Origin: JBBKWG01 sp037968835 | Lineage (GTDB): Bacteria; Pseudomonadota; Alphaproteobacteria; Rhodobacterales; Rhodobacteraceae | Direction: 5' to 3' | Assembly: GCA_037968835.1 (NCBI GenBank) | Contig: JBBKWG010000286.1 | Coordinates: 1 to 21,478, forward strand | Length of the DNA stretch: 21,478 nucleotides | In this document: piece by piece, positions 6,385-12,687 of the stretch | How positions within the stretch are numbered: position 1 is the stretch's first letter | Layout of the letters: each line of letters begins with the position of its first letter | Notes under the pieces: generated by a model | What the model was told of the DNA's origin: nothing | The model's input: only the letters and a program-made list of their open reading frames with translations | Database searches by the model: none | Made by a program: the position numbers and the translations under genes

Positions 6385-6960
6385 TCAGTGCAGCTTAGCC
6401 TGAACGACCTTGATGGCTTCATCCACCAGCGAATTCGCCTTGGCTTCGCTCATGTTTTTCGCGATCACCTCGCCTGCGGCGGCAATGGCAATCCGCGCAG
6501 CCTCGTCGCGGACCCGTTTGACCGCTGCTTTTTCGGCGGATGCAATGTGATCCTCGGCGGCTTGGACGCGGCGCTCGATCGACTTTGCAAGGTCGGCTTT
6601 CGCAGCTTCGGCCGCTTCGGTCGCACCTTCGCGCGCTGCCGCGACGATACGATCCGCCTGACCCTGCACTTCGCGCTGCTTGCGCTCGTAGCTGGCAAGA
6701 AGCGATTGGGCTTCTTCACGCAGTGCCTTGGCCTCGTCGAGTTCCGACTTGATGCCTTCGGCGCGCTTGTCCAACAGACCCATCAGCAACGTCGGGACCT
6801 TGTAGTAAATCAGCACGCCGATGAACAAAAGGAATGCAACCAGAACCACGAAGTCGGTGTTCCCGAACGAGTAGAAGTCGCCGGAGAACACGTTCTTGGT
6901 GGCGGCCGAGGCCGGACCGGCGGCGACCAGAGCAATGACGGATATCAGTAGCTTTTTCAT
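6385..6960 (-). CDS. atpF: F0F1 ATP synthase subunit b
   Basis: A 191-residue membrane-anchored stalk subunit of the F0 sector; with b' it forms the peripheral stator holding F1. The N-terminus MKKLLISVIALVAAGPASA looks like a cleavable signal peptide, a feature seen in b subunits of this lineage. It is followed by the membrane helix NTDFVVLVAFLLFIGVLIYY (about 34-53) and the KVPTLLMGLLDKRAEGIKSEL start of the stalk. Residues 60-190 form a long Ala/Glu/Lys/Arg-rich coiled coil. Start: ATG with AAAGGG upstream, inside the last codons of atpF'. Only three bases separate the two genes. It is the last gene of the operon and is followed by the terminator at 6334-6357. Confidence 0.96.
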   Translation of the reverse strand: MKKLLISVIALVAAGPASAATKNVFSGDFYSFGNTDFVVLVAFLLFIGVLIYYKVPTLLMGLLDKRAEGIKSELDEAKALREEAQSLLASYERKQREVQGQADRIVAAAREGATEAAEAAKADLAKSIERRVQAAEDHIASAEKAAVKRVRDEAARIAIAAAGEVIAKNMSEAKANSLVDEAIKVVQAKLH

Positions 6961-6963
6961 CGC

Positions 6964-7506
6964 TTACCCTTTCACACGCGCATCGACGGCAGCACCGATT
7001 GCCTTGTCGTCGGCATCGACGCCGAGGGCCAACACGACTTCGCGCGCCGTGTCCTTGGCGACCTCGCGCACGGCCTGAATCGCACCTTCGCGAATTTCGG
7101 CGATGCGGACTTCGCTTTCGGCGGTGCGGGCCGATATCTCGGCATCCGCTTTTTCCATGGCCACGGCAACCTGGGCCTGCATTTCGGCTTTCGCCTCGGC
7201 TGCAATGCGACCGGCTTCGGCGCGGGCATCAGCCAGCGCCTTGTCATAGGCCGCCTCGGCTTCCGCTGCCCGCTGCTTCAACTCTTCGGCGGCCGCGATG
7301 TCGTTGGTTATCGTGCCCTGACGTTCAGCCAGAACCGATGCTATGCGCGGCAGTGCGACGCGCGACAGCACCATGTAGATGATGACCAACGTGACCAGCA
7401 GCCAGAAGATCTGGTTGGGAAACGTCGAGAAATCGAGCTGCGGCATACCGGTAGCGGCTTCGCCTCCGGCGGCGCCATGTGCAGCGTCTGTTGTTTCGGT
7501 CGCCAT
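6964..7506 (-). CDS. atpF': F0F1 ATP synthase subunit b'
   Basis: A 180-residue second b-type subunit, as expected in photosynthetic bacteria and their relatives, where a b/b' heterodimer replaces the b2 homodimer. A short polar N-terminus (about 20 residues, Ala/Gly/Thr-rich) precedes MPQLDFSTFPNQIFWLLVTL, the conserved b' opening, then one membrane helix (about 31-48), VALPRIASVLAERQGTI, and a long coiled coil ending near residue 160. Start: ATG with a strong GAGGAGG five bases upstream. It is separated from atpE by 80 bases that contain a terminator-like hairpin. It is distinguished from atpF by the FPNQIFWLL motif and the absence of a signal peptide. Confidence 0.95.
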   Translation of the reverse strand: MATETTDAAHGAAGGEAATGMPQLDFSTFPNQIFWLLVTLVIIYMVLSRVALPRIASVLAERQGTITNDIAAAEELKQRAAEAEAAYDKALADARAEAGRIAAEAKAEMQAQVAVAMEKADAEISARTAESEVRIAEIREGAIQAVREVAKDTAREVVLALGVDADDKAIGAAVDARVKG

Positions 7507-7531
7507 GCGGACCTCCTCAAACCTTGCTCGG

Positions 7532-7564
7532 AAAACCGGGCGTCCCTATTTGCAGGAAGCCCGG
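7532..7564 (-). terminator. Terminator-like intercistronic hairpin between atpE and atpF'
   Basis: On the - strand CCGGGC and GCCCGG (7559-7564 and 7536-7541 in plus coordinates) pair around a 17-base loop that can form a further short TTCC/GGGA stem. TTTT follows directly (7532-7535). It lies 23 bases past the atpE stop and inside the operon, so it would act as a partial terminator or 3'-end stabiliser. Confidence 0.5.
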
Positions 7565-7586
7565 CACGTAAGGATCGAAAGGGGTC

Positions 7587-7823
7587 TTATACCGCGAACA
7601 TCAGCAGAAGCGCGACGAGGAACGAGAAAATCCCAAGGGCTTCCGAAAACGCGATACCGATGAACATCGTGGCCGTCTGTCCGCCAGCAGCGGATGGGTT
7701 GCGAAGTGCACCCGACAGGAAGTTGCCCACAACGTGGCCCACACCGACAGCAGCACCGCCCATACCTGTACAGGCCAGACCAGCACCGATGTAAGCACCC
7801 ATTTGTACGACGTCACCTTCCAT
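7587..7823 (-). CDS. atpE: F0F1 ATP synthase subunit c
   Basis: A 78-residue hairpin membrane protein; several copies form the rotating proton-carrying c-ring. Helix 1 (about 8-32) carries the small-residue GAGLACTGMGGAAVGVG pattern. The polar loop is RNPSAAGGQ (41-49, with the F1-contacting Arg-x-Pro). Helix 2 (about 52-76) holds the proton-binding Glu61 in IAFSEALGIFSF. No sodium-type Gln/Ser/Thr ligand set is apparent, so it is a proton-type ring. Start: ATG with AAGGAG seven bases upstream. It is followed by a terminator-like hairpin before atpF', which fits the need for more c than b/b' subunits. Confidence 0.97.
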   Translation of the reverse strand: MEGDVVQMGAYIGAGLACTGMGGAAVGVGHVVGNFLSGALRNPSAAGGQTATMFIGIAFSEALGIFSFLVALLLMFAV

Positions 7824-7866
7824 AGCGAATCTCCTTGATGTTGGAATTTAGTGTGATTGTTGTTCG

Positions 7867-8613
7867 TCAGTGGTGCGGATGCAGCGCATCCTTGAGATAC
7901 ACGCACGTCAGAATTGCGAAGACATAGGCCTGGATGAAGGCCACAAGAACTTCGAGAGCATAGATCGCGGAAATCGCGACGATCCCCAAAGGCGCGATCC
8001 ATAAAATCGCGGCAAAGGTGGCGAACACCTTGATCACCGCGTGACCGGCCATCATGTTCCCGGCCAGACGAATAGAGTGGCTGACGGGCCGCACGAAGTA
8101 GGAAATCACCTCGATCAGCGCCAAGATCGGGCGCAGCACGAGCGGCGCCTGATCGATCCAGAACAGCCGCAGGAAATCCATGCCGTGCAGCACGAATCCC
8201 AGGATTGTCACGGCGAGAAACACTGCAATCGCCATGACGGCAGTGACAGCGATATGGCTTGTCGTGGTGAACGCCATCGGCAACAGGCCGACGAAATTCG
8301 CGAACACGATGAACATGAACAGCGTCATGATATAGGGGAAATACTTGACGCCATCCTTACCGGCGACGTCTTCGACCATCTTGTAGATGAAGCCATAGGC
8401 AAGTTCCGCCACCGACTGGATACGGTTCGGAATGATTGCGCGCCCACGGGTGCCGAGAACCAAAAGTCCGACAACGCACAAAATGGCGATACCCATCCAG
8501 AGCGTGACGTTTGTGGGCGTGTACCAGTTGACCGGTCCGTCGCCAAAGAGCGGTGAGACCAGAAACTGATCCATCGGGTGAAAAGCCAGACCGCCTTCTG
8601 CTTCCTCTGCCAC
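7867..8613 (-). CDS. atpB: F0F1 ATP synthase subunit a
   Basis: A 248-residue membrane subunit that forms the two proton half-channels. The essential Arg is Arg182 in SHSIRLAGNMMAGH. Other family blocks are WYTPTNVTLWMG (30-41), YFPYIMTLFMFIVFANFVGL (91-110) and AFIQAYVFAILTCVYLKDA near the C-terminus. A longer reading from 8637 would overlap atpI and lacks a ribosome-binding site. The GTG at 8613 has GAGAGG at suitable spacing, starts one base after the atpI stop, and yields VAEEAEGGLAFHPMDQF, which matches how relatives begin. The next gene, atpE, starts 43 bases downstream. Confidence 0.95.
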   Translation of the reverse strand: MAEEAEGGLAFHPMDQFLVSPLFGDGPVNWYTPTNVTLWMGIAILCVVGLLVLGTRGRAIIPNRIQSVAELAYGFIYKMVEDVAGKDGVKYFPYIMTLFMFIVFANFVGLLPMAFTTTSHIAVTAVMAIAVFLAVTILGFVLHGMDFLRLFWIDQAPLVLRPILALIEVISYFVRPVSHSIRLAGNMMAGHAVIKVFATFAAILWIAPLGIVAISAIYALEVLVAFIQAYVFAILTCVYLKDALHPHH

Positions 8614-8614
8614 C

Positions 8615-8953
8615 TTAGTCCCTCTCGCTGTCTTCACTGGTCTCTACCAGCGTCTCTTTCTGCATCTCCTGCGCGGTGCGCAGAACCGTCCGTATCCCGG
8701 CCGCAAAGCCCAGAAGCACGAATACGATCATCAGGAACGGTCTCGTCCCGAAAAACGCATCCAGCCCAAATCCGATCGCAAGGCCAATCCCAAGCCCCGC
8801 CACCAATTCGATCACCTTGCGCCAAGCGTGTTGTGCGTGAGAGTAGTGATCATCCATGTGGTCTTTCGGAACTTCAACCTGCCGCTTCTCGGCCAGCTTA
8901 CGCTCCAACATTTCAAGCCGGGCTTTCCGGTCATCCGGATCAACATCGGCCAT
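8615..8953 (-). CDS. atpI: AtpI, ATP synthase assembly protein
   Basis: A 112-residue small membrane protein at the head of the F0 operon, the usual place for atpI, which assists c-ring assembly and Mg2+ supply in some bacteria. A charged, probably helical N-terminus (about 1-45: RKARLEMLERKLAEKR) precedes two hydrophobic hairpin helices, VIELVAGLGIGLAIGFGLDA (47-66) and PFLMIVFVLLGFAAGIRTV (72-90), and a short charged tail. The AtpI family G-x-G-x-G pattern is visible in helix 1. Start: ATG at 8953 with GGGGGC eight bases upstream; in-frame extension to 9010 would cross the promoter. It ends one base before the GTG of atpB. Confidence 0.92.
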   Translation of the reverse strand: MADVDPDDRKARLEMLERKLAEKRQVEVPKDHMDDHYSHAQHAWRKVIELVAGLGIGLAIGFGLDAFFGTRPFLMIVFVLLGFAAGIRTVLRTAQEMQKETLVETSEDSERD

Positions 8954-8981
8954 TTCAAAGCCCCCATGAGAACTTGGCCGG

Positions 8982-9010
8982 ACACTAGGTAGCGTGCCCG
9001 TCCGAGTCAA
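8982..9010 (-). promoter_or_regulatory. sigma70-type promoter of the F0 operon
   Basis: On the - strand TTGACT (9005-9010) and TAGTGT (8982-8987) are spaced by exactly 17 bases. The predicted start is about 20 bases upstream of the atpI start, close to its GGGGGC ribosome-binding site. The -35 is near-consensus and the -10 is weaker. Confidence 0.6.
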
Positions 9011-9133
9011 GCGGCGACACAGCCGCGAAAGGCGCGATTAAATATCTGAATTTGTGCGATAAAATTCGGATGACATCTCACTGCGACGGCGACCAGCAGG
9101 CCAATTCATCAGGATCTGACGGCATCTTCATAT

Positions 9134-9151
9134 TCAACCTTTTGGTTGACG
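9134..9151 (+). promoter_or_regulatory. Probable ArsR-family operator overlapping a -35 element
   Basis: The inverted repeat TCAACC-TTTT-GGTTGA (9134-9149) lies 32 bases upstream of the ArsR-family start. The right arm overlaps TTGACG (9146-9151), a good -35 hexamer, although no convincing -10 was found at standard spacing. An AACC-N4-GGTT core is the general form of many ArsR/SmtB operators, so negative autoregulation by promoter occlusion is likely. Confidence 0.55.
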
Positions 9152-9181
9152 ATCCGTCGATAGAAAGAGCAGAACGCTGCG

Positions 9182-9547
9182 ATGAAATCGGATCTCGATG
9201 CCATATTCGCAGCCCTAGCCGATCCGACGCGGCGAGCGATCATGATGATGTTGCTGGAAGACGATATGGCCGTCACGGACGTGGCGCAGCCGTTCGAGAT
9301 GTCTCTGGCCGCAGTCTCCAAACATCTGACCATACTGACTCGAGCCCGACTGATCACGCAGGAAAAGCGCGGCAGGGTCAAATGGTGCAAGCTGGAACCC
9401 GACGCGACGCGCGCGGTTACCATCTGGATGCAGGGATTTGGTCAGTTCGAGGCGCTCGACCTCGACGCGTTCGAGAGATTCCTAAAACGCGAGCTGGGAT
9501 CAGGCGATTCCGGCCAACCGAAGGATGACGACTACAACGACGATTAG
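9182..9547 (+). CDS. ArsR/SmtB-family winged-helix transcriptional repressor
   Basis: A 121-residue regulator. The opening DLDAIFAALADPTRRAIMMM (4-23) is diagnostic of the ArsR subgroup often paired with SRPBCC/AHSA1 proteins. The helix-turn-helix is VTDVAQPFEMSLAAVSKHLTIL (31-52) and the wing is EKRGRVKWCKL (61-71). It lacks the Cys-x-Cys-type metal site of ArsR/SmtB proper (only Cys69 is present), so the signal is probably not a metal. No SRPBCC partner lies next to it. Residues 107-121 form a very hydrophilic tail (SGDSGQPKDDDYNDD) that lies exactly opposite the small antisense gene at 9500-9574. The start ATG has only a weak purine-rich site. A matching inverted repeat at 9134-9149 suggests autoregulation. 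Confidence 0.9.
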   Translation: MKSDLDAIFAALADPTRRAIMMMLLEDDMAVTDVAQPFEMSLAAVSKHLTILTRARLITQEKRGRVKWCKLEPDATRAVTIWMQGFGQFEALDLDAFERFLKRELGSGDSGQPKDDDYNDD

Positions 9548-9574
9548 GCCGATGATATAAATGACATTACGCAT
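9500..9574 (-). CDS. 24-residue single-helix hydrophobic membrane peptide
   Basis: A 25-codon frame (ATG 9574, TGA 9500-9502) encodes a peptide beginning MRNVIYIIGLIVVVVVILRL and ending in AGIA. It is one uninterrupted membrane helix with Arg at both ends of the hydrophobic stretch. A perfect AGGAGA ribosome-binding site lies eight bases before the ATG, among the best in the window. The last third of the frame is antisense to the hydrophilic tail of the ArsR-family gene. The peptide looks like the very short YIIGLIVVV-type peptides seen in other alphaproteobacterial genomes (recollection, not a search). GGAAC-N17-GGTT upstream (9605-9630) resembles an ECF/general-stress sigma promoter. Confidence 0.65.
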   Translation of the reverse strand: MRNVIYIIGLIVVVVVILRLAGIA

Positions 9575-9604
9575 GGTTGGTTCTCTCCTGATATGTAAGC
9601 TGAC

Positions 9605-9630
9605 AACCCCAGCATAAGCGAAATGGTTCC
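9605..9630 (-). promoter_or_regulatory. Possible ECF/EcfG-like promoter for the small membrane peptide
   Basis: On the - strand GGAAC (9626-9630) is followed after 17 bases by GGTT (9605-9608), close to the GGAAC-N16/17-CGTT form of alphaproteobacterial stress-sigma promoters (one mismatch). It lies about 30 bases upstream of the 24-residue peptide gene. Short motifs like this arise by chance, so it is tentative. Confidence 0.3.
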
Positions 9631-9772
9631 GTTTCAGCCTGCATTTTCGCAAGTAGCCAGTGTTCACAGCGTCACATCAAGCACAAAATACGCAGAAACC
9701 TCAGCAAAAAGCTCGATCTGACGACGCGGGTGGGTAGGATCGGCGCTGCTCGGGGGCGAACAGAGGTGTGTC

Positions 9773-10006
9773 ATGAAATACATTCTTGCCGCGGTGTCGT
9801 TGGGACTATTTGGTTGGCTCGGCCTTGGTATAGCAGTGCGCGGAGTTCCTATGGGAATAGAAGCGCCGTTTGGGTCAATCAGCTTAGGACCGTCTATTGA
9901 CGCTATTATTGACGGGATCGGGCCGGGCCTGTGCGGCGCGGGCCTCATGATATTCGGTGTCTTGCTGGCCGTCTGGTTGCTCAAGCGGGGTCGGGTCGCC
10001 GCATAA
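9773..10006 (+). CDS. Hypothetical small membrane protein, 77 residues
   Basis: No family is recognised. Two hydrophobic segments are visible: YILAAVSLGLFGWLGLGIAV (3-22), which could also act as an uncleaved signal anchor, and PGLCGAGLMIFGVLLAVWLL (51-70). They are joined by a 28-residue loop with a small-residue, weakly acidic character (VPMGIEAPFGSISLGPSIDA). The end is basic (KRGRVAA), suggesting a cytoplasmic C-terminus. Start: ATG with AGAGG six bases upstream (9762-9766), which supports translation. Its last 26 bases overlap the 3' end of the convergent EamA gene. Codon use in the first part is less GC-biased than that of neighbouring genes, so it may be recently acquired or a fast-evolving lineage-specific gene. 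Confidence 0.6.
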   Translation: MKYILAAVSLGLFGWLGLGIAVRGVPMGIEAPFGSISLGPSIDAIIDGIGPGLCGAGLMIFGVLLAVWLLKRGRVAA

Positions 10007-10910
10007 CAGCGTCTTCTCGAAGCAGAATCGCCAGTGCCACTTTGGTCAGTGCGATTCCGACGAGGATTAATGGCGACGGCGGTGTACCGCCAAGCGCCAG
10101 TTCCCACAGAATGACGAACGCCGGCGTAAGATAAGTGTAGGCCATCACCTTGGCCGCCTTCAGCCGCATTGAAGCCACCTGTAGCAAACTGATCGACGCT
10201 CCCGAGGCAAAGATCACGAGATAGGCAAGCACCACCCACACCAGAACCGGCAGCGATGCCCAATCCGTTGCCGCGATCCGATTCCAGCCCAATGCTCCGA
10301 CTACCACCGCCCCGGCCAGCATGACTCCGAATGTGAAGGCGAATACCGGTTCGCCCCGGTTCAGTCGACGCACCACCGGGATGTAGAAGGCGTGCGCAAT
10401 GCAACCGACGAAATAGATGGCCTCGCCCTCGCCAACCCGAAACGCCAGCAAGGCTGCCAGATCGGCGCGGAAGATCGCCCAAAGCGCACCGGTCCCACCA
10501 ATGGCAAGCGCAACGGCCATGCGCGGTGTCGTCACCTGGCGCAAGATCAGCCAGCCGAACCCGGCCGCAAGAATGGGCGTGAGCGTGAACACCGCCGCGG
10601 TCGAAACGGGCGAGGCCGTCTTCAGACCCTCGAACATCAAGACGAAATACAAACCGAAGGTCGCGCCAAGAATGCCATAGCGCCAGGGAGCGCGGAACGA
10701 CCTTCGGGCAAGTGTGCCTGTCGCGGCAGCCATCGCGGCCATGAAGGCGGCTGCAAGCAGGAACCGGACCGCGGTCAGCGCCATCGGGTCGATTTCGTTG
10801 GCCACTCGTCCGCCGAGTGAGAACGAACCAGCGACAAGCGCCGAAAACAAGAGCATAGCTGCATGACCGCGAAGTTCTTCGACGCGCGATGGCACCGTAT
10901 TGATTACCAA
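9981..10910 (-). CDS. EamA/DMT-superfamily transporter with TTG start
   Basis: A 309-residue, ten-helix inner-membrane carrier with two EamA repeats. The opening HAAMLLFSALVAGSFSLGGRVANEIDPMALTAVRF is the standard first helix pair, and the conserved repeat end AYTYLTPAFVILWELALGGTP is in the second half. The substrate is unknown; members are amino-acid, purine or drug exporters. It starts with TTG at 10910, overlapping the LysR stop by seven bases and with GAAGGAAG about nine bases upstream. A GTG five codons later is the alternative start. The gene is the second of a LysR-EamA unit, so the regulator may control its own exporter. It is not closely similar to the EamA protein at 865-1806. Confidence 0.88.
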   Translation of the reverse strand: MVINTVPSRVEELRGHAAMLLFSALVAGSFSLGGRVANEIDPMALTAVRFLLAAAFMAAMAAATGTLARRSFRAPWRYGILGATFGLYFVLMFEGLKTASPVSTAAVFTLTPILAAGFGWLILRQVTTPRMAVALAIGGTGALWAIFRADLAALLAFRVGEGEAIYFVGCIAHAFYIPVVRRLNRGEPVFAFTFGVMLAGAVVVGALGWNRIAATDWASLPVLVWVVLAYLVIFASGASISLLQVASMRLKAAKVMAYTYLTPAFVILWELALGGTPPSPLILVGIALTKVALAILLREDAVMRRPDPA

Positions 10911-11782
10911 TTCCGCGCTTCTTCCTTCAGGAATTTTAGGAAAGTCTGCACCTTCGTCGTGCGATGCAGATCAACATGGGTGACCAGCCACAACGGCGAC
11001 GCCCATTCCTCGAACGGTCCAAGAATGGGGACAAGGTCAGGCATTGCCTCGGCTTCCCAGCAGGCGACAAATCCGATCCCGGCGCCCGAATTGATCGCCT
11101 CGCGCAACACCCGATTGTCGGTGCCGCGAAACGCGATTCGGTCAGCCGACACGTGCTCGCGCAGCCACTTCGCGAACGGCGCCCGCGAATGGAAATCGTC
11201 CAGGCCGACGAAATCATGCTCTCCAAGACCATCAATTCCATCGGGCTTGCCGCGCCGCGCAACGTAATCCGACGACGCATAGAGCGCGATAGATAGCGGC
11301 ACGAACGGCTGAACCACATTGTCAGGCTGTTCAGGCGCGGCGCCAGCACGGATTGCGACATGGGCTTCGCCGTACTCGAGCCGAAGAACCGCGTCACCGG
11401 TCAGATAGCGGATCACCAGGTCGGGAAATTGGGCGCGGAACCGCACCAGAACCGGCGCAAGCCGCGGCGCCACCGAGGAAAGCGACGTAACCACAAGTTC
11501 GCCGGTCACATCGTCGCCGCGACCTCGGATTCGCCCGACAAGTTGCGTGAACTGGTCGTCGGTGGCTTGCGCTACCTGCAACAGGTCCTGTCCGGCTTCG
11601 GTCGAAGTATAGCCACGCGCATGACGCTGGAACAGCTTGACCCCAAGGCGTGCCTCAAGCGCGTCGATGTGGCGGATAACGGTCGCATGGTGGACGCCAA
11701 GCGCGTCCGCCGCCCCACTGACCGTTCCCATTCGGGCAACGTGATAGGCGGTTCGGATTTCATCCCAGGTACTGATCGACAT
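10904..11782 (-). CDS. LysR-family transcriptional regulator
   Basis: A 292-residue regulator. The N-terminal winged helix-turn-helix (about 1-62) shows the family pattern TAYHVARMGTVSGAADALGV, then HHATVIRHIDALEARLGVKLFQR, with HARGYTSTEAG as the wing. The C-terminal substrate-binding domain (about 92-285) includes GELVVTSLSSVAPRLAPVL and the NSGAGIGFVACWEAEAMPDL effector-pocket region. HH in place of the more usual S/Q at the start of the recognition helix resembles LysR members divergent from quinone or flavin reductase genes. It is divergent from azoR (214 bases between), so azoR is a likely target, together with the downstream EamA gene that it overlaps. The ATG at 11782 has only a weak purine-rich site. 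Confidence 0.93.
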   Translation of the reverse strand: MSISTWDEIRTAYHVARMGTVSGAADALGVHHATVIRHIDALEARLGVKLFQRHARGYTSTEAGQDLLQVAQATDDQFTQLVGRIRGRGDDVTGELVVTSLSSVAPRLAPVLVRFRAQFPDLVIRYLTGDAVLRLEYGEAHVAIRAGAAPEQPDNVVQPFVPLSIALYASSDYVARRGKPDGIDGLGEHDFVGLDDFHSRAPFAKWLREHVSADRIAFRGTDNRVLREAINSGAGIGFVACWEAEAMPDLVPILGPFEEWASPLWLVTHVDLHRTTKVQTFLKFLKEEARNW

Positions 11783-11954
11783 GGTTGATCATCTCTTTTT
11801 CTTGTTCCAACCGGCGGCACCCGCACGGCCCCCCAGTCTGTTGTTGCATCGCTATTATGGTGCGAATTTTCATGTATGCCATGCGTTAACTCCGGCTATC
11901 ACACAATTTTGCACAACATCCGTTCGCTTAAAGCCAGTTATTATCAGTCCCCCA

Positions 11955-11970
11955 TGAACCTAAGTGTTCA
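11955..11970. promoter_or_regulatory. Inverted repeat upstream of the azoreductase gene
   Basis: TGAAC-ctaagt-GTTCA lies 26 bases before the azoR start in the 214-base LysR/azoR gap. It could be an operator, but it is not a clear T-N11-A LysR box. No convincing promoter pair was picked out in this gap, although AT-rich sequence (11850-11945) suggests that the promoters are there. Confidence 0.3.
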
Positions 11971-11996
11971 ACAGGACAAATGAAGGAACCTAATCA

Positions 11997-12593
11997 ATGA
12001 CAACCAACATTCTGCGCATCGACGCATCCGCCCGCCGCACCGGTTCGGTTTCCCGCGACCTTTCAGATCACATCGTCGCTCGCTACTCGGACGCTGGCGA
12101 AACCGTGGTAAAAACCCGCGACCTGACAAATGCCCTGCCCCAAATCGACGAAGACTGGATCGGCGCTAATTTCACATCTTCCGACCAGCGGAGCGACGCG
12201 CAACACGAAACGCTCGCTCTATCCGACACACTTATCGACGAACTGAAGGCCGCCGACATCATACTGATCGGACTTCCGATCTACAACTTCGGCGTTCCGG
12301 CATCTTTAAAAGCGTGGATTGACCTCGTCGCGCGCGCCGGTGTCACGTTCAAGTACACCGACACTGGCCCCAAGGGACTGCTCACCGGAAAACGCGCCAT
12401 CGTGACTGTCGCTTCCGGCGGGACCGAAGTCGGTTCGGACTTCGACTTCGCAACTGGATACATCCGTCATATTCTGGGATTTGTCGGCATCGACGATGTG
12501 ATTTTTGTCTCCGCCGATCAACTGGCAATGAATCCGACAGAAACCGTGACCGCTGCGCACAAGGAAATCGAAACCCTGTCGCTCGCAGCCTGA
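11997..12593 (+). CDS. azoR: FMN-dependent NADH:quinone oxidoreductase / azoreductase
   Basis: A 198-residue flavodoxin-fold enzyme of the AzoR/AcpD family, which reduces quinones and azo compounds by two-electron transfer from NAD(P)H through FMN. The FMN phosphate loop is DASARRTGSVSR (9-20). The isoalloxazine-binding loop is LPIYNFGVPASLKAWID (93-109), followed by the SGGT motif (140-143) and GYIRHILGFVGIDDV (154-168). Length matches E. coli AzoR. Start: ATG with GAAGGAA about eight bases upstream (11982-11988). It is divergent from a LysR-family gene, a common layout for electrophile- or quinone-responsive regulators and their reductase target, so a detoxification role is inferred. It is monocistronic and followed by a hairpin. 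Confidence 0.93.
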   Translation: MTTNILRIDASARRTGSVSRDLSDHIVARYSDAGETVVKTRDLTNALPQIDEDWIGANFTSSDQRSDAQHETLALSDTLIDELKAADIILIGLPIYNFGVPASLKAWIDLVARAGVTFKYTDTGPKGLLTGKRAIVTVASGGTEVGSDFDFATGYIRHILGFVGIDDVIFVSADQLAMNPTETVTAAHKEIETLSLAA

Positions 12594-12654
12594 AACATCG
12601 CAATCGGCATTCACCTAGTGGCACGTACTCTCGGGGTCCGGGGCAGAGCCGCGG

Positions 12655-12683
12655 TGGGTCGCTGCGCAGTGCACGGCGACCCA
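12655..12683. terminator. Hairpin between convergent azoR and ATPase genes
   Basis: TGGGTCGC (12655-12662) and GCGACCCA (12676-12683) form an 8-bp GC-rich stem with a 13-base loop. It begins 61 bases after the azoR stop and 4 bases after the end of the convergent transporter operon. There is no T-run on either side, so it would be a hairpin-only or stability element rather than a textbook terminator. Confidence 0.4.
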
Positions 12684-12687
12684 TCAT

